Of a stretch of DNA of 64,000 bases, positions 44,210-52,873 are shown piece after piece. The stretch is from the NCBI GenBank assembly GCA_963769435.1, contig CAVYLN010000002.1, forward strand, positions 248,001 through 312,000, in the 5' to 3' direction. Position 1 is the stretch's first letter, and each line of letters begins with the position of its first letter. The notes under the pieces are model-generated. The model saw only the letters and a list, made by a program, of their open reading frames with translations, ran no database searches and had not been told where the DNA came from. The stretch is from JADKAV01 sp963769435. Its GTDB lineage: Bacteria > Actinomycetota > Actinomycetes > S36-B12 > UBA10799. The position numbers and the translations under genes are program-made.

Positions 44210-45920
44210 CTACCGCACCCGCCAGGTGCGCACCCAGGTCGTGGTGAGGTGGCCGGTGCCGCGCGAGACGACCCGCACCGTGACCCGTGTCCTCTTCCGC
44301 AACTTCTTCGGCATCGCCGTGGTGCGCACGACCACGCGGCGCTTGGTCTGCTTGACCTTCACGGTCTTGCGGGCCTTCTTCGGCTCCACGGTGACCGCGA
44401 CCGAGGCTGCCTGGTCGTCCCCGACGGTGATCTTGCGCACCAACTTCGTGCGGCCGGTGCGGCGGATCTTCTTCGCCTTCTTGCGCGCCGCGACCGTCAA
44501 CGTACGTGGGGGGCCCTCCGAATGCGACATACACCCTCTTGGTCCTGACCCCGCCCAAGGGGATGAGCAGGTCATCGCGACCGTCTCCGTTGACGTCCCC
44601 GCCAGCGGCCGACCAGCCCGTCCCGTCCAACCGGACCTTCCGGTCCCCCAGATCGGATACCCCCCCGAAGACCAGACGGTCGTCATCGGCACTGACCGTC
44701 CTGATGAGCAGGTCGTTCACACCGTCGCCGTCGACGTCCCCCGGCGCTGCGACCGGCGACCCGGCGATCTTCACACCCCGATCACCGAGGTTCTTCAGGT
44801 TGAGTGCGTCAGTGTTCCCGCCGAAGATCACATATGAGCTCGGCGGGGGCCCTCCCCAGGATGGCGAGGGCGTCCAGGCCGGCGCGCCGATGAGCAGGTC
44901 GTCGACCCGGTCACCGTTGACATCTCCGGCCCCGGCCACCCAATCACCGAACTGGATGTCGGGGGTACCGTCGATGCGGAACCCGCGGTCGCCCAAATCA
45001 GCCAGGTCGACGTCGGTGGTGGGCCCGCCGAACACGACGTAACTGGAGCCCGAATTCCGCCTGTAGTTGCTGCTGGCCGGCCTAGCGTACGGATCCCCGA
45101 AGATCAGGTCGTCGTAGCCGTCATCGTTGATGTCCCCGGCCCGGTCCATGCTCGACATGCTCCCGCTGATGCGGAACCCGCGGGCCCCGAGGGTATTGAG
45201 GTCCACCGTGGTGGTCTGCGATCCGCCGAACACCACATAGGCCGGTTCCGACAGCGTCGAGCGGGAGCCGAGGAGCACGTCGTCGTAGCCGTCGCCGTTG
45301 ACGTCCCCAGCACCGGCCAGGAAACCGCCGATGCTAGTCGATTCGGGGGCACCGTCGATCCGGAACCCGCGATCCCCGAGATTCGCCAGATCAACCGTGC
45401 TGGTGTCCTCACCCCCGAAGACCACGTAGGCCGAGCCGGAACCCACCCGGTTGTTGTTGACCGAGCCCGGCGAGCCGATGAGCACATCGTCGTAGCCATC
45501 GCGGTTGACATCCCCGGCGGCCGCGACCGCCCTGCCACTGCCGGTGTACTTGTCGGCACCGTCGATGCGGAATCCCCGGTCACCGAGCGCGGTCAGATCG
45601 ACAGGACCCGACGCCGCCGCCGAAAACGACATAGACCGACCCCGACAGAACCCCAGCGCCGTTGTCCGCGCCAGGGGTCCCGACAAGCAGGTCGTCGTAC
45701 CCATCGCCGTTGACGTCCCCGGCCCCCGAGTAGACAACCGGCGGAAAGCCTTCGTCGAGATTCCGCCCACTGCACTGCCGACGCGGATGAGGAATCCGTC
45801 GTGAAGGCCGACGTCGGGCCTATCGGCAAAGGACGGGGGTGCGCCGAGAAGTCCCCCAGCAAGCCCGGCAGCGATGCCGCACGCCAGAAGGTGGATGGTT
45901 GGTCGTCGTCGATCCGACAT
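44210..45920 (-). CDS. FG-GAP repeat secreted protein, array copy C (frameshifts)
   Basis: This is the first full member of the array. Signal peptide and repeat order are the same as in copy B (GSAYVVFGGEDTSTVDLANL, AGDVNGDGYDDVLLG, PPPSSYVIFGGNTDALNL) and it has the same C-terminal basic domain. The frame is lost near 45610-45740, after the signal peptide, and near 44510 in a run of G/C, after VYVAFGGPP. The start is ATG 45920. It differs from copy B by scattered substitutions and by a short insertion (ARPASSNYRRNSG against ARNNYRWSSG). It is coupled to copy B by the same eight-base junction. Confidence 0.8.
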
Positions 45921-45980
45921 GATCCCGCCCCCCTGCGTTACCGAGTCTACTCCTGCGTCAGGCAGTGTTCCTGGCTCCTC

Positions 45981-46553
45981 CTACCGCACCCGCCAGGTGC
46001 GCACCCAGGTCTTCGGCGTGTAGCCGGGGCCGCGGGAGACGATCCGCACCCGGATCCGGGTCTTGTTCGGGGCTGTCTTCGTTCGGACCACCACGCGCTT
46101 CGTGGTCTTCTTCACCGCGATGGTCTTGCGGGCCTTCTTCGGGAGAACCTTGACCTTCACGCTGGCCTTCTGACCTGTGCCGACGCGAATCTTGCGCACC
46201 AGCTTCGTGCGCCCGGTGCACTTGACCTTGTTCGCCTTCTTGCGGGCCTTGACCTTCAGCGTGGCTGCCGCGCGGCGTCTGAACACGAGGTAAGTGCCAC
46301 CCGAGTCCCTCTGCCCGTTGCTGTCGGCCCCGGGCGCTCGCAGGACGAGGTCGTCGAAGCGGTCGCCGTTGACATCACGGGCCCCAGCCACCCAGGAGCC
46401 AATCCTGTCACCAGAGGCGGCGCCGTCGATGCGGAACCCGCGCGATCCCAGGGTGCCCAGATCCACGTCGGCAGTCGCTCCTCCGAAGACCACGTAGGCG
46501 GCGCCTGCGCCCACGTCAGGCGAGGATCGGTCGATACACGCCGGCCGATTCAC
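45981..46553 (-). pseudogene. Truncated FG-GAP protein, array copy D
   Basis: This 190-codon remnant keeps about one and a half FG-GAP repeats (GAAYVVFGGATADVDLGTLG, VAGARDVNGDRFDDLVL) and the full basic C-terminal domain, ending TWVRTWRVR. It lacks a signal peptide and the N-terminal repeats. The stop is followed by the same TAGGAGGAG as the other copies, but no gene starts directly after it; copy C begins 60 bp downstream on the same strand. It looks like the decayed outer end of the tandem array. Its C-terminal domain is more diverged from copies B and C than they are from each other. Confidence 0.75.
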
Positions 46554-46771
46554 GACGCTGTGTGGAGTTCGAACCCGATGAGCACGACCGATCCATCGCA
46601 GGTGTCACCGCGGCCACGGGCTTACTGTCCGCTCTGCACGGTTCTGGGCATCTCCACCGCCCCCACCGTTGACTGACTCCCGTGAGTGGCTAGTGCGGAG
46701 GCGCTGACGACCACGGCCCTTGGGAACCCAGTGCCCAAGCGGTGCGGCGGACACGGGTTCGTGCGCTCACC

Positions 46772-48502
46772 TCACCGTGCGCGCTGAACCCGCTGCTCGT
46801 CCCACACCGGCTCGTCGGACTCGTAGACCGCCCCATCACTACCGAACACCAGGAACCGATCGAATCCACGGGCGAACCATCGGTCGTGCGTGACCGCGAG
46901 CACAGTGCCTTCGAATGCGTCCAGCCCCGCCTCCAGTGCTTCCGCCGATTCCACATCCAGGTTGTCGGTGGGCTCATCGAGCAAAAGCATCGTTGCCCCG
47001 GACAGTTCCAGCAGGAGGATCTGGAACCTCGCCTGCTGACCACCGGAGAGCGCTTCGAAAGTCTGCTCGGCCGCGTGCGCCAGTTCGTACCTGTCCAGTA
47101 CGCGGGCGGCCTGCTCACGCCCCATGCCGGACCGTCCGCGGCCGTCCGCGGTGCGGTCGCCACGATGCAGAGTTTCCAGCAAGGTGCGCCCCGACAGTTC
47201 GGGATGCTCGTGGGTCTGGACGAACCAGCCGGGTCGCACGCGAGCGCCGAGTCGGGCGACGCCGTCGTGCGCCACGTGAGCGATCTCGCCATCGCCCACA
47301 GGTGAGTGTTCGAGGTCGGGCTCCGACCCTCCGGCAGCGAGCAGTCGAAGGAAATGTGACTTCCCGGAACCGTTGGAGCCCAGCACGGCCACGCGCTCGC
47401 CGTACCAGACCTCAAGGTTGAAAGGACGCATCAACTCCGCGTCGGACAACCGCAGTTCGAGGTTCTCGCAAACCAGCGCCCGCTTGCCCGTACGTCCTCC
47501 GGTCAGGCGCATGACCACCCGCTGCTCCCGCGGTTGTTCGGTCGGTGGCCCGGCCTCCTCGAACTTGCGCAATCGGGTCTGCGCCGCTTGATAGCGGCTG
47601 GCCATACCGTCGTTGTAGGCCGCCTTCTGCCGCAGGGTGGTCACCAGCGTCCTGAGCTTCTGGTGCTCTTCGTCCCAGCGGCGGCGCAGTTCGTCCAGCC
47701 TCGCGAACCGGTCCCGGCGCGCGTCGTGATACGACGCGTAGCCGCCGGCATGTGTCCAGGCCTGGTTGCCCGCCGCACCGAGTTCCACAGTGACCACCCG
47801 CGTTGCGGTGTTGGCCAGTAACTCGCGGTCGTGGGAGATGAACAGGATCGTCTTGTCCGACTCCTGGATGCGCTGCTCGAGCCACACCTTGCCGGGGACG
47901 TCGAGGTAGTTGTCGGGTTCGTCGAGCAGAAGCACCTCATCCGGCCCCGCCAGGAGGTACTCCAGCACCAGTCGCTTCTGCTCGCCGCCGGACAATGTGC
48001 GCAGCGATCGGTACTTGGCCCTGTCATAGGGGACCCCCAGCGCTGAGGTCGTGCAGACGTCCCAGGTCACTTCCGCGTCGTATCCTCCGGCGTCCGCGTA
48101 TTCAGCCAGCTCCTCGGCATACTTCATCTGGGTGGCGTTGTCATCGTTGTCCATCAGGGCCAGTTCGCATGCCTCGATGGAGCGGGCGGCGGCGCGGACC
48201 CGGGGCGGGGCGACGGACAGCAGCAGGTCCGCCACCGTGGGGTCGGCGATGGCCTGGCCATGGTCAACCACACCCTGGCCGACGAATTGCCGCATCACCC
48301 CGAGTCCACCCGACCGTGTGATCGCGCCGCCGTGGGCTGGGAGGTCACCGATGATGATCCGCAACAACGTCGTCTTGCCCGACCCGTTGGCACCGACCAG
48401 CGCGACCTTCTGCCCGTCACCCACGCGGAATGAGACGTCGTCGAGCAGGACCCTTCCGTCCGGTAACTCGAAGCGCACGCCGGAGACGTCAACGTGACCC
48501 AC
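46772..48502 (-). CDS. ABC-F family ATP-binding protein
   Basis: This soluble protein of about 576 residues has two ABC ATPase domains and no membrane part, as in ABC-F translation factors that act on the ribosome and can protect it from antibiotics. Walker A motifs are GANGSGKTT and GSNGSGKSH. The signatures are TLSGGEQKRL and ALSGGQQARF. Walker B motifs are VLLLDEPDNYLD and MLLLDEPTDNLD. A coiled linker runs through DELRRRWDEEHQKLRTLV. The second Walker A ends Lys-Ser-His in place of the usual Lys-Thr/Ser-Thr, still compatible with ATP binding. GTG 48502 is chosen over the frame start at 48526 because it gives the usual N-terminus (VGHVDVSGVRFELPDG). Confidence 0.88.
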   Translation of the reverse strand: MGHVDVSGVRFELPDGRVLLDDVSFRVGDGQKVALVGANGSGKTTLLRIIIGDLPAHGGAITRSGGLGVMRQFVGQGVVDHGQAIADPTVADLLLSVAPPRVRAAARSIEACELALMDNDDNATQMKYAEELAEYADAGGYDAEVTWDVCTTSALGVPYDRAKYRSLRTLSGGEQKRLVLEYLLAGPDEVLLLDEPDNYLDVPGKVWLEQRIQESDKTILFISHDRELLANTATRVVTVELGAAGNQAWTHAGGYASYHDARRDRFARLDELRRRWDEEHQKLRTLVTTLRQKAAYNDGMASRYQAAQTRLRKFEEAGPPTEQPREQRVVMRLTGGRTGKRALVCENLELRLSDAELMRPFNLEVWYGERVAVLGSNGSGKSHFLRLLAAGGSEPDLEHSPVGDGEIAHVAHDGVARLGARVRPGWFVQTHEHPELSGRTLLETLHRGDRTADGRGRSGMGREQAARVLDRYELAHAAEQTFEALSGGQQARFQILLLELSGATMLLLDEPTDNLDVESAEALEAGLDAFEGTVLAVTHDRWFARGFDRFLVFGSDGAVYESDEPVWDEQRVQRAR

Positions 48503-48537
48503 GGACCTACGGTATGCCCCGGCCACCGGTGCACATG

Positions 48538-49074
48538 TCAGTCACCATCGGGCTCCCTCACCGGGATGACCACTTCGTTCTTCCGCATGAACCACGGCGT
48601 CCACGGCGGATCGAACCGGGCATAGCGAGGCCTGCCCGCGACAGTGAGCCGCGCTTGGGCCAGTAGGTTGAGCAGTTCCTTCGTCCGCGCCTCGTACGCA
48701 CCTCGCGACCAGCGCCCGGAGAACGTCAACGCGGCGGCGGTCTGGGCCGGTATCCGGCGTGTGCGCACGGAGGAGTCCAGAGGCTCAGGAAGGTCGTCTG
48801 TTGAAAGATCGGAGGGCATCACGAAACCCACGACGAAGACGCCACTTCTCGGATCCTGCTCCTGCACGACCGGCGCGGTCATGGCGACCTTGCGCGAGGC
48901 CCGGTTGTGCCCTCCGATGTAGCGGGCGAGTTTGGGAAACGCGAGGTTGCCTGCCACGCCGAACGGCCCAGTCACGTCCACCTCGGCCACAAGATGCTCG
49001 GGGTACCGCCGCAATTCGAATCCGGGGTACCGCTGAAGCACTTCGTACGGTTGCTGTTCAGTCACGGGTACCAC
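48538..49074 (-). CDS. SOUL heme-binding family protein
   Basis: This 178-residue SOUL-family protein has blocks YEVLQRYPGFELRRYPEHLV, GNLAFPKLARYIGGHN, VAMTAPVVQEQ and VVGFVMPSDL, all typical of the family. It ends with PRYARFDPPWTPWFMRKNEV, in which PxTPxxxRxNE is the usual terminal motif. Animal members bind heme; bacterial members are little studied. The start is ATG 49074 or GTG close by. It lies just downstream of tRNA-Pro on the same strand and is separated from it by a strong terminator. Confidence 0.87.
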   Translation of the reverse strand: MVPVTEQQPYEVLQRYPGFELRRYPEHLVAEVDVTGPFGVAGNLAFPKLARYIGGHNRASRKVAMTAPVVQEQDPRSGVFVVGFVMPSDLSTDDLPEPLDSSVRTRRIPAQTAAALTFSGRWSRGAYEARTKELLNLLAQARLTVAGRPRYARFDPPWTPWFMRKNEVVIPVREPDGD

Positions 49075-49125
49075 CCCTCCCCCACGATACGGGGCATGGG
49101 AGGTGAAGCGCTGGCTGCCACGATA

Positions 49126-49162
49126 AAACCCCCGACCAGAATGTGCTTCTGATCAGGGGTTT
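49126..49162 (-). terminator. Rho-independent terminator of tRNA-Pro
   Basis: On the minus strand, AAACCCCTGATCAGAA pairs with TTCTGGTCGGGGGTTT, a 16-position stem with a few G-U pairs around the loop GCACA, followed by TTTTATCG. It lies four bases past the tRNA 3' end. Confidence 0.9.
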
Positions 49163-49165
49163 CGC

Positions 49166-49242
49166 TGGTCGGGCTGACAGGATTTGAACCTGCGACCCCC
49201 TGACCCCCAGTCAGGTGCGCTACCAAGCTGCGCTACAGCCCG
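49166..49242 (-). tRNA. tRNA-Pro (anticodon GGG)
   Basis: A 77-base tRNA with encoded CCA. The acceptor arms CGGGCTG and CAGCCCG pair perfectly. The D arm has GCGCAGCTTGGTAGCGC, the anticodon arm CCTGACTGGGGGTCAGG with anticodon GGG, and the T arm GCAGGTTCAAATCCTGT. It reads proline codons ending in C or T. Confidence 0.95.
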
Positions 49243-49378
49243 CCACACGCGAACGCGTGCCTCCAAAGAATACCCGTGCACCGGGCCCGGGCTCGTGGTA
49301 CCCCCGCGAGGATTCCTCTGCCCACCGCCGTACCGAACGACCCGAGGGGATGTCGGTGGTTCGTCATACGGTCTGGCC

Positions 49379-50104
49379 ATGGCTCGCACGCGCAAGTACA
49401 CCGACGAACAACTCGCCGACGCCATCAAGGCATCGACCTCTTGGCGGGGCGTACTGCGCGACGTTGGATTGTCTGGGACATCGTCGGGAGCCATACGATC
49501 CGTGCGCTCCTATGCCGACCAGCTCGGCCTCGACTATAGCCACTTCCGGAGCCAGCGTGGTTGGACCGAAAGTGACCTCCGAGCGGCAATAGCCCTCGGC
49601 GACACGTGGTGGGATGTGGCGAAAATTCTGAAGCTGACCGACGGAGCCAGCGTCGCATCCCTCAGGGGTCACGCGGCGCGACTTGGTGTTGAAACTACGC
49701 ATCTGGCACCCGTGCCGCCTGTTTCAAACCGGGAAAGCCTCAAGCCAGACATGGCTCACCTCGATCGCGCAGGTCCGCTTCTGGCAGCTGCTTGGTTCAC
49801 TTTGAGCGGTCAGAACGTGGCCTGGCCATTGGAGCCATGCCGCTTCGACTTGCTTGTGTACACCGATGCGGGAGCTCGGCGTGTGCAGGTGAAGACAACC
49901 AAGTCAAGGACGGGTCACACCTGGAAGGTCTACCTCTCGACGTGTCGCCGAGCACGCAGAACGTACACCCCTGAGGAGATCGACGACTTCTTCATAATCG
50001 ATGGCGACCTCACTCCCTATCTGATCCCGGTTGCCGCAGTCGGCGGTCTACATGCGATTCACCTAACCGCCTATGGGCAGTACCGATTGCCCGGCTTTGC
50101 TTGA
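49379..50104 (+). CDS. PD-(D/E)XK endonuclease with N-terminal DNA-binding repeats
   Basis: This protein of about 241 residues begins at ATG 49379 (MARTRKYTDEQLADAI). Two similar N-terminal modules of about 50 residues (ASTSWRGVLRDVGLSG, then RSQRGWTESDLRAAIALGD) look like DNA-binding helices seen in homing-type nucleases. The C-terminal domain has RFDLLVYTDAGARRVQVKTT, a PD-(D/E)XK core in which the usual Glu is Gln (QVK), as in the intron-encoded nuclease I-Ssp6803I. A conserved FIIDGDLTPYLIP region follows. Base composition is less GC-rich than neighbours, with rare codons such as ATA. It sits 137 bp from tRNA-Pro on the opposite strand. It probably arrived by transfer; no intron is visible. 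Confidence 0.78.
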   Translation: MARTRKYTDEQLADAIKASTSWRGVLRDVGLSGTSSGAIRSVRSYADQLGLDYSHFRSQRGWTESDLRAAIALGDTWWDVAKILKLTDGASVASLRGHAARLGVETTHLAPVPPVSNRESLKPDMAHLDRAGPLLAAAWFTLSGQNVAWPLEPCRFDLLVYTDAGARRVQVKTTKSRTGHTWKVYLSTCRRARRTYTPEEIDDFFIIDGDLTPYLIPVAAVGGLHAIHLTAYGQYRLPGFA

Positions 50105-50148
50105 CTTCGACTCAAGCGCTGGCACCCGGTTCGCCAGAACACGGCCCG

Positions 50149-51600
50149 TCAGCGTCGTTTGCGCTTCTCCCTGATCCTCAAGTTCACTCTGATCGGGGTG
50201 CCCACGAACCCGAAGTCCTCCCGCAGGCGACGCTCGATGAAGCGCCGGTATCCCTGCTCCAGGAAACCAGTGGTGAACAGCGCGAAGGTCGGTGGCATGG
50301 TCGCGGCCTGTGTCGCAAACAGAATCCGGGGCTGGCGGCCGCCACGCACAGGATGTGGGTGCGAAGCGACCAGTTCGCCGACGAACTTGTTCAGGCGGCC
50401 GGTGCCCACGCGGGTCTGCCAGGAGTCCAGTGCGGTCTGCAGGTGTTTGCCGATCTTCTCCACGCCACGGCCGGTCAATCCGGAGATGTTGATGGTGTCG
50501 GCCCACGGCACGCCGATCAGATCCAGGTCGATCTCCCGCGCAAGTTCCCGGCGGCGCTCATCATCCATGAGATCCCATTTGGAGAACGCGATCACCAACG
50601 CCCGTCCGGCCTCGACCACCATCTGGATGATGCGGACGTCTTGTTCGGAGATCGGCTCGCTGGCGTCGATGACCACCAGCGCCACCTCCGCACGCTCGAT
50701 GGCGCGCTGTGTCCGCAACGATGCGTAGTACTCGTGACCGCTGGCCTCCTTGACGCGGCGGCGGATGCCCGCGGTGTCCACGAACAGCCACGTCTGACCC
50801 GCGATCGTCACCACCTCGTCGACCGGGTCCACAGTGGTGCCGGCGACGCTGTCCACGACGGCCCGTTGGCTGCCGGCCAACTTGTTGAGCAGCGACGACT
50901 TCCCGACGTTGGGACGCCCGACGATGGCCACCCGTCGCGGGCCCGAGAGCACCTCCGCAGAACCCACCTCGGGCAGTCGCGCGACGATCTCGTCGAGCAG
51001 GTCACCACTGCCCCGACCGTGCAGCGCCGACACGGGATACGGCTCGCCGAGTCCCAGCGACCACAAGGACGCCGCATCCGACTCGGTCCCGCGGTCGTCG
51101 ACCTTGTTTGCCGCCAGCAGCACTGGCTTGCCGGACCTGCGCAGGATCGGCACGACCTGCTCGTCGCTGTCGGTGGCTCCGACCTTGGCGTCGACCACGA
51201 AGACCACCACGTCGGCCTCGTCGACCGCACGCTGAGCCTGCGCCGCGATATCGGCGCGCATGCCGGTCGCATCCACCTCCCACCCGCCGGTGTCGATCAA
51301 CTGGAAGTCGCGTCCGGTCCACTCCGCGGTGTACCGGACGCGGTCGCGGGTGACGCCCGGGACGTCCTGTACCACTGCTTCCCGGCGGCCGAGGATTCGG
51401 TTGACCAGGGTCGACTTCCCAACGTTGGGGCGTCCGATGATCGCCACCACCGGCAAGGGCGGCTCGCCTTGCTCGGACTCCTCGGCGTGCTCGTACTCTT
51501 CCTCGGCGATGGCAGCGGCGGCCCTCACCAGCGAATCGTCATCGGCCCCGTCCGCCAGGTCGTCGGTGTAGATCTCATCGCCGGGTACTTGCTCGGTCAC
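50149..51600 (-). CDS. der: GTPase Der (EngA)
   Basis: This 483-residue GTPase has two tandem G domains and is essential for 50S ribosome assembly. The N-terminal G domain has IIGRPNVGKSTLVNRI, DTGGW and NKVD. The second has IVGRPNVGKSSLLNKL, DTAGI and KWD. The C-terminal KH-like domain ends NLRIREKRKRR. An acidic N-terminal extension (about 40 residues) is usual in actinobacteria. The GTG start overlaps the cmk stop by 3 bp, so the two are coupled, in the same order as in mycobacteria. Confidence 0.96.
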   Translation of the reverse strand: MTEQVPGDEIYTDDLADGADDDSLVRAAAAIAEEEYEHAEESEQGEPPLPVVAIIGRPNVGKSTLVNRILGRREAVVQDVPGVTRDRVRYTAEWTGRDFQLIDTGGWEVDATGMRADIAAQAQRAVDEADVVVFVVDAKVGATDSDEQVVPILRRSGKPVLLAANKVDDRGTESDAASLWSLGLGEPYPVSALHGRGSGDLLDEIVARLPEVGSAEVLSGPRRVAIVGRPNVGKSSLLNKLAGSQRAVVDSVAGTTVDPVDEVVTIAGQTWLFVDTAGIRRRVKEASGHEYYASLRTQRAIERAEVALVVIDASEPISEQDVRIIQMVVEAGRALVIAFSKWDLMDDERRRELAREIDLDLIGVPWADTINISGLTGRGVEKIGKHLQTALDSWQTRVGTGRLNKFVGELVASHPHPVRGGRQPRILFATQAATMPPTFALFTTGFLEQGYRRFIERRLREDFGFVGTPIRVNLRIREKRKRR

Positions 51601-52259
51601 AACCGCTCCTTCACCAGCGCTGTCACGTGCTGGATGACTTCCGCCAACGTCATGTGGGTCGCATCAACCTCGATGGCATCGTCGGCGATCTGCAGAGGTG
51701 ACACCGCCCGCTGGCTGTCGGCGCGGTCCCTCTCAGCAAGTGAAGCATGAGTGTCGCTCACATCGGCGGCATGGCCGCGCTCAGCGTCCTCGGCCGCGCG
51801 ACGCTGGGCACGGGCCGTCACGTCGGCGGTCAGATAGACCTTCAGATCTGCGTCCGGGAACACGACGGTGCCGAGGTCGCGCCCCTCGGCGACCAGGCCG
51901 TTCGACACACCCCGCGCCACGGCCTGTTGCTGCGCGACCATCGCAGCGCGCACCTCCGGTACGGCGCTGTAGCGGCTCACCGCGGCAGTCACCTCCGGGG
52001 TGCGGATCGCCTCCGAGACATCCACCCCGTTTACGCTGATGTGCGGTTCGGTCGGGTCGGTCCGGCTGACCAGCGCGCACTCGTCGATCCGTGCGGCCGC
52101 GTCGGGCTCGGAGAGACCCTCCTGCAGTGCCCACCACGTGACCGCGCGGTACATGGCTCCGGTGTCGAGGTAGTCGAACCCGAGTTCCCCGGCGACTCCC
52201 TTGGACACGCTCGACTTACCCGAACCGGAAGGGCCGTCCACGGCGATGACGACAGACAT
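51597..52259 (-). CDS. cmk: Cytidylate kinase
   Basis: This 220-residue CMP/dCMP kinase supplies CDP and dCDP for nucleic acid synthesis. The P loop is VIAVDGPSGSGKSSVSKGVA. Other family blocks are LDTGAMYRAVTWWAL, VAEGRDLGTVVFPDADLKVY and ERDRADSQRAVSPL. The start is ATG 52259, which gives the normal length. The open frame continues upstream through a G-rich pentamer repeat without a stop, but that part has no homology and should not be annotated. The gene is followed by der with a 4 bp overlap. In the usual order tyrA precedes it; here about 1 kb with a lipoprotein gene and a hairpin lies between. Confidence 0.95.
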   Translation of the reverse strand: MSVVIAVDGPSGSGKSSVSKGVAGELGFDYLDTGAMYRAVTWWALQEGLSEPDAAARIDECALVSRTDPTEPHISVNGVDVSEAIRTPEVTAAVSRYSAVPEVRAAMVAQQQAVARGVSNGLVAEGRDLGTVVFPDADLKVYLTADVTARAQRRAAEDAERGHAADVSDTHASLAERDRADSQRAVSPLQIADDAIEVDATHMTLAEVIQHVTALVKERL

Positions 52260-52304
52260 GAACCTGAGCCTATCCGGGAGGCGACGCGGGCTCGCTGTGG
52301 CGGA

Positions 52305-52390
52305 CGTGCCCCGACCTGCCCTGCCCAGACCTGCCCTGCCCTGCCCGGCCCTGCCCTGCCCCGAGGCCTGCCCTGCCCTGCCGGCCCCGC
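52305..52390. repeat. CCTGC/CAGGG low-complexity repeat, G-rich on the cmk strand
   Basis: About 85 bases consist almost wholly of CCTGCC-type units on the plus strand, i.e. CAGGG units on the minus strand, 45-130 bases before the cmk start. Many GGG runs at short spacing could form a G-quadruplex in DNA or in the cmk leader. It could also be a slippage hot spot. Confidence 0.6.
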
Positions 52391-52465
52391 GACGTTGGAG
52401 AACGTTCACGAGGTTGGAGAAGACACGCGTTCGTTCTCCAACGCGGTGAACGTTCTCCAACCTCG
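52390..52465. repeat. 32 bp hairpin of the TTGGAG/CTCCAA family
   Basis: Bases 52390-52421 and 52434-52465 are inverted copies matching at 28 of 32 positions. They contain GTTGGAGAACGTTCAC, most of which is shared with the hairpin at 33.63 kb. It lies between the G-rich repeat and the stray tyrA fragment. Confidence 0.8.
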
Positions 52466-52520
52466 TGGCCGGCGGCACGGCGGGGACACCCCCCAAGCGG
52501 CCACCCACCGCCAGTGTCAC

Positions 52521-52579
52521 CCCCGCAACCGCCACCCGCCGGTCACCAGCGACTCACGCAACCGCTGCTCGCGCTCGGG
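52521..52579 (-). repeat. Duplicated 3' end of tyrA (direct repeat of 53343-53401)
   Basis: Fifty-nine bases match the last codons of tyrA at 53343-53401 with three differences. They still encode LRESLVTGGWRLRG and a stop in the tyrA frame. The two copies bracket the lipoprotein gene, about 0.8 kb apart in direct orientation. The fragment has no start and is not a gene. Confidence 0.85.
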
Positions 52580-52873
52580 ACGGACTGACTTGACACAACG
52601 GACAGCGTGGCAGTGCGAGGATCGGGACACCTCCGCCGCCCGTCGTCATCCTCAAGCCGCTGACCCAGTGTCTTGAGGACTAGAATCGTTATCGACAGGT
52701 TTCCGCGGTGGGGTGTGAGATGTCGAGACACTTGTTGGTCTGCGATCGTGCCAACTCCCTGCGACCGTGTCTTCCTGCCCGAACCGGGCCCCTTGAACCG
52801 CCAATGAACATCGCCCCAAGACATCTGGGGGCTGCTGTTGTCCCTGGCGGACATACACGAGGAAGGCGTGGCG

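Larger units (their letters stand above)
40742..46553 (-). repeat. Tandem gene array of FG-GAP proteins (about 1.72 kb unit)
   Basis: Four copies lie head to tail (D, C, B, A in transcription order). Each ends with the same codons for WVRTWRVR, followed by TAGGAGGAG. Because this ribosome-site sequence also follows the last copy, where no gene follows, it belongs to the repeated unit. Copies B and C are the most alike. Confidence 0.85.

Noticed and set aside
45801..46676. 291-codon plus frame across the FG-GAP array end
   Set aside because: Antisense to copies C and D; no motif. It gives no independent gene.
51597..52535. Cytidylate kinase with a 92-residue N-terminal extension
   Set aside because: The extension translates the G-rich pentamer repeat and hairpin, has no homology, and the family starts at the ATG at 52259.
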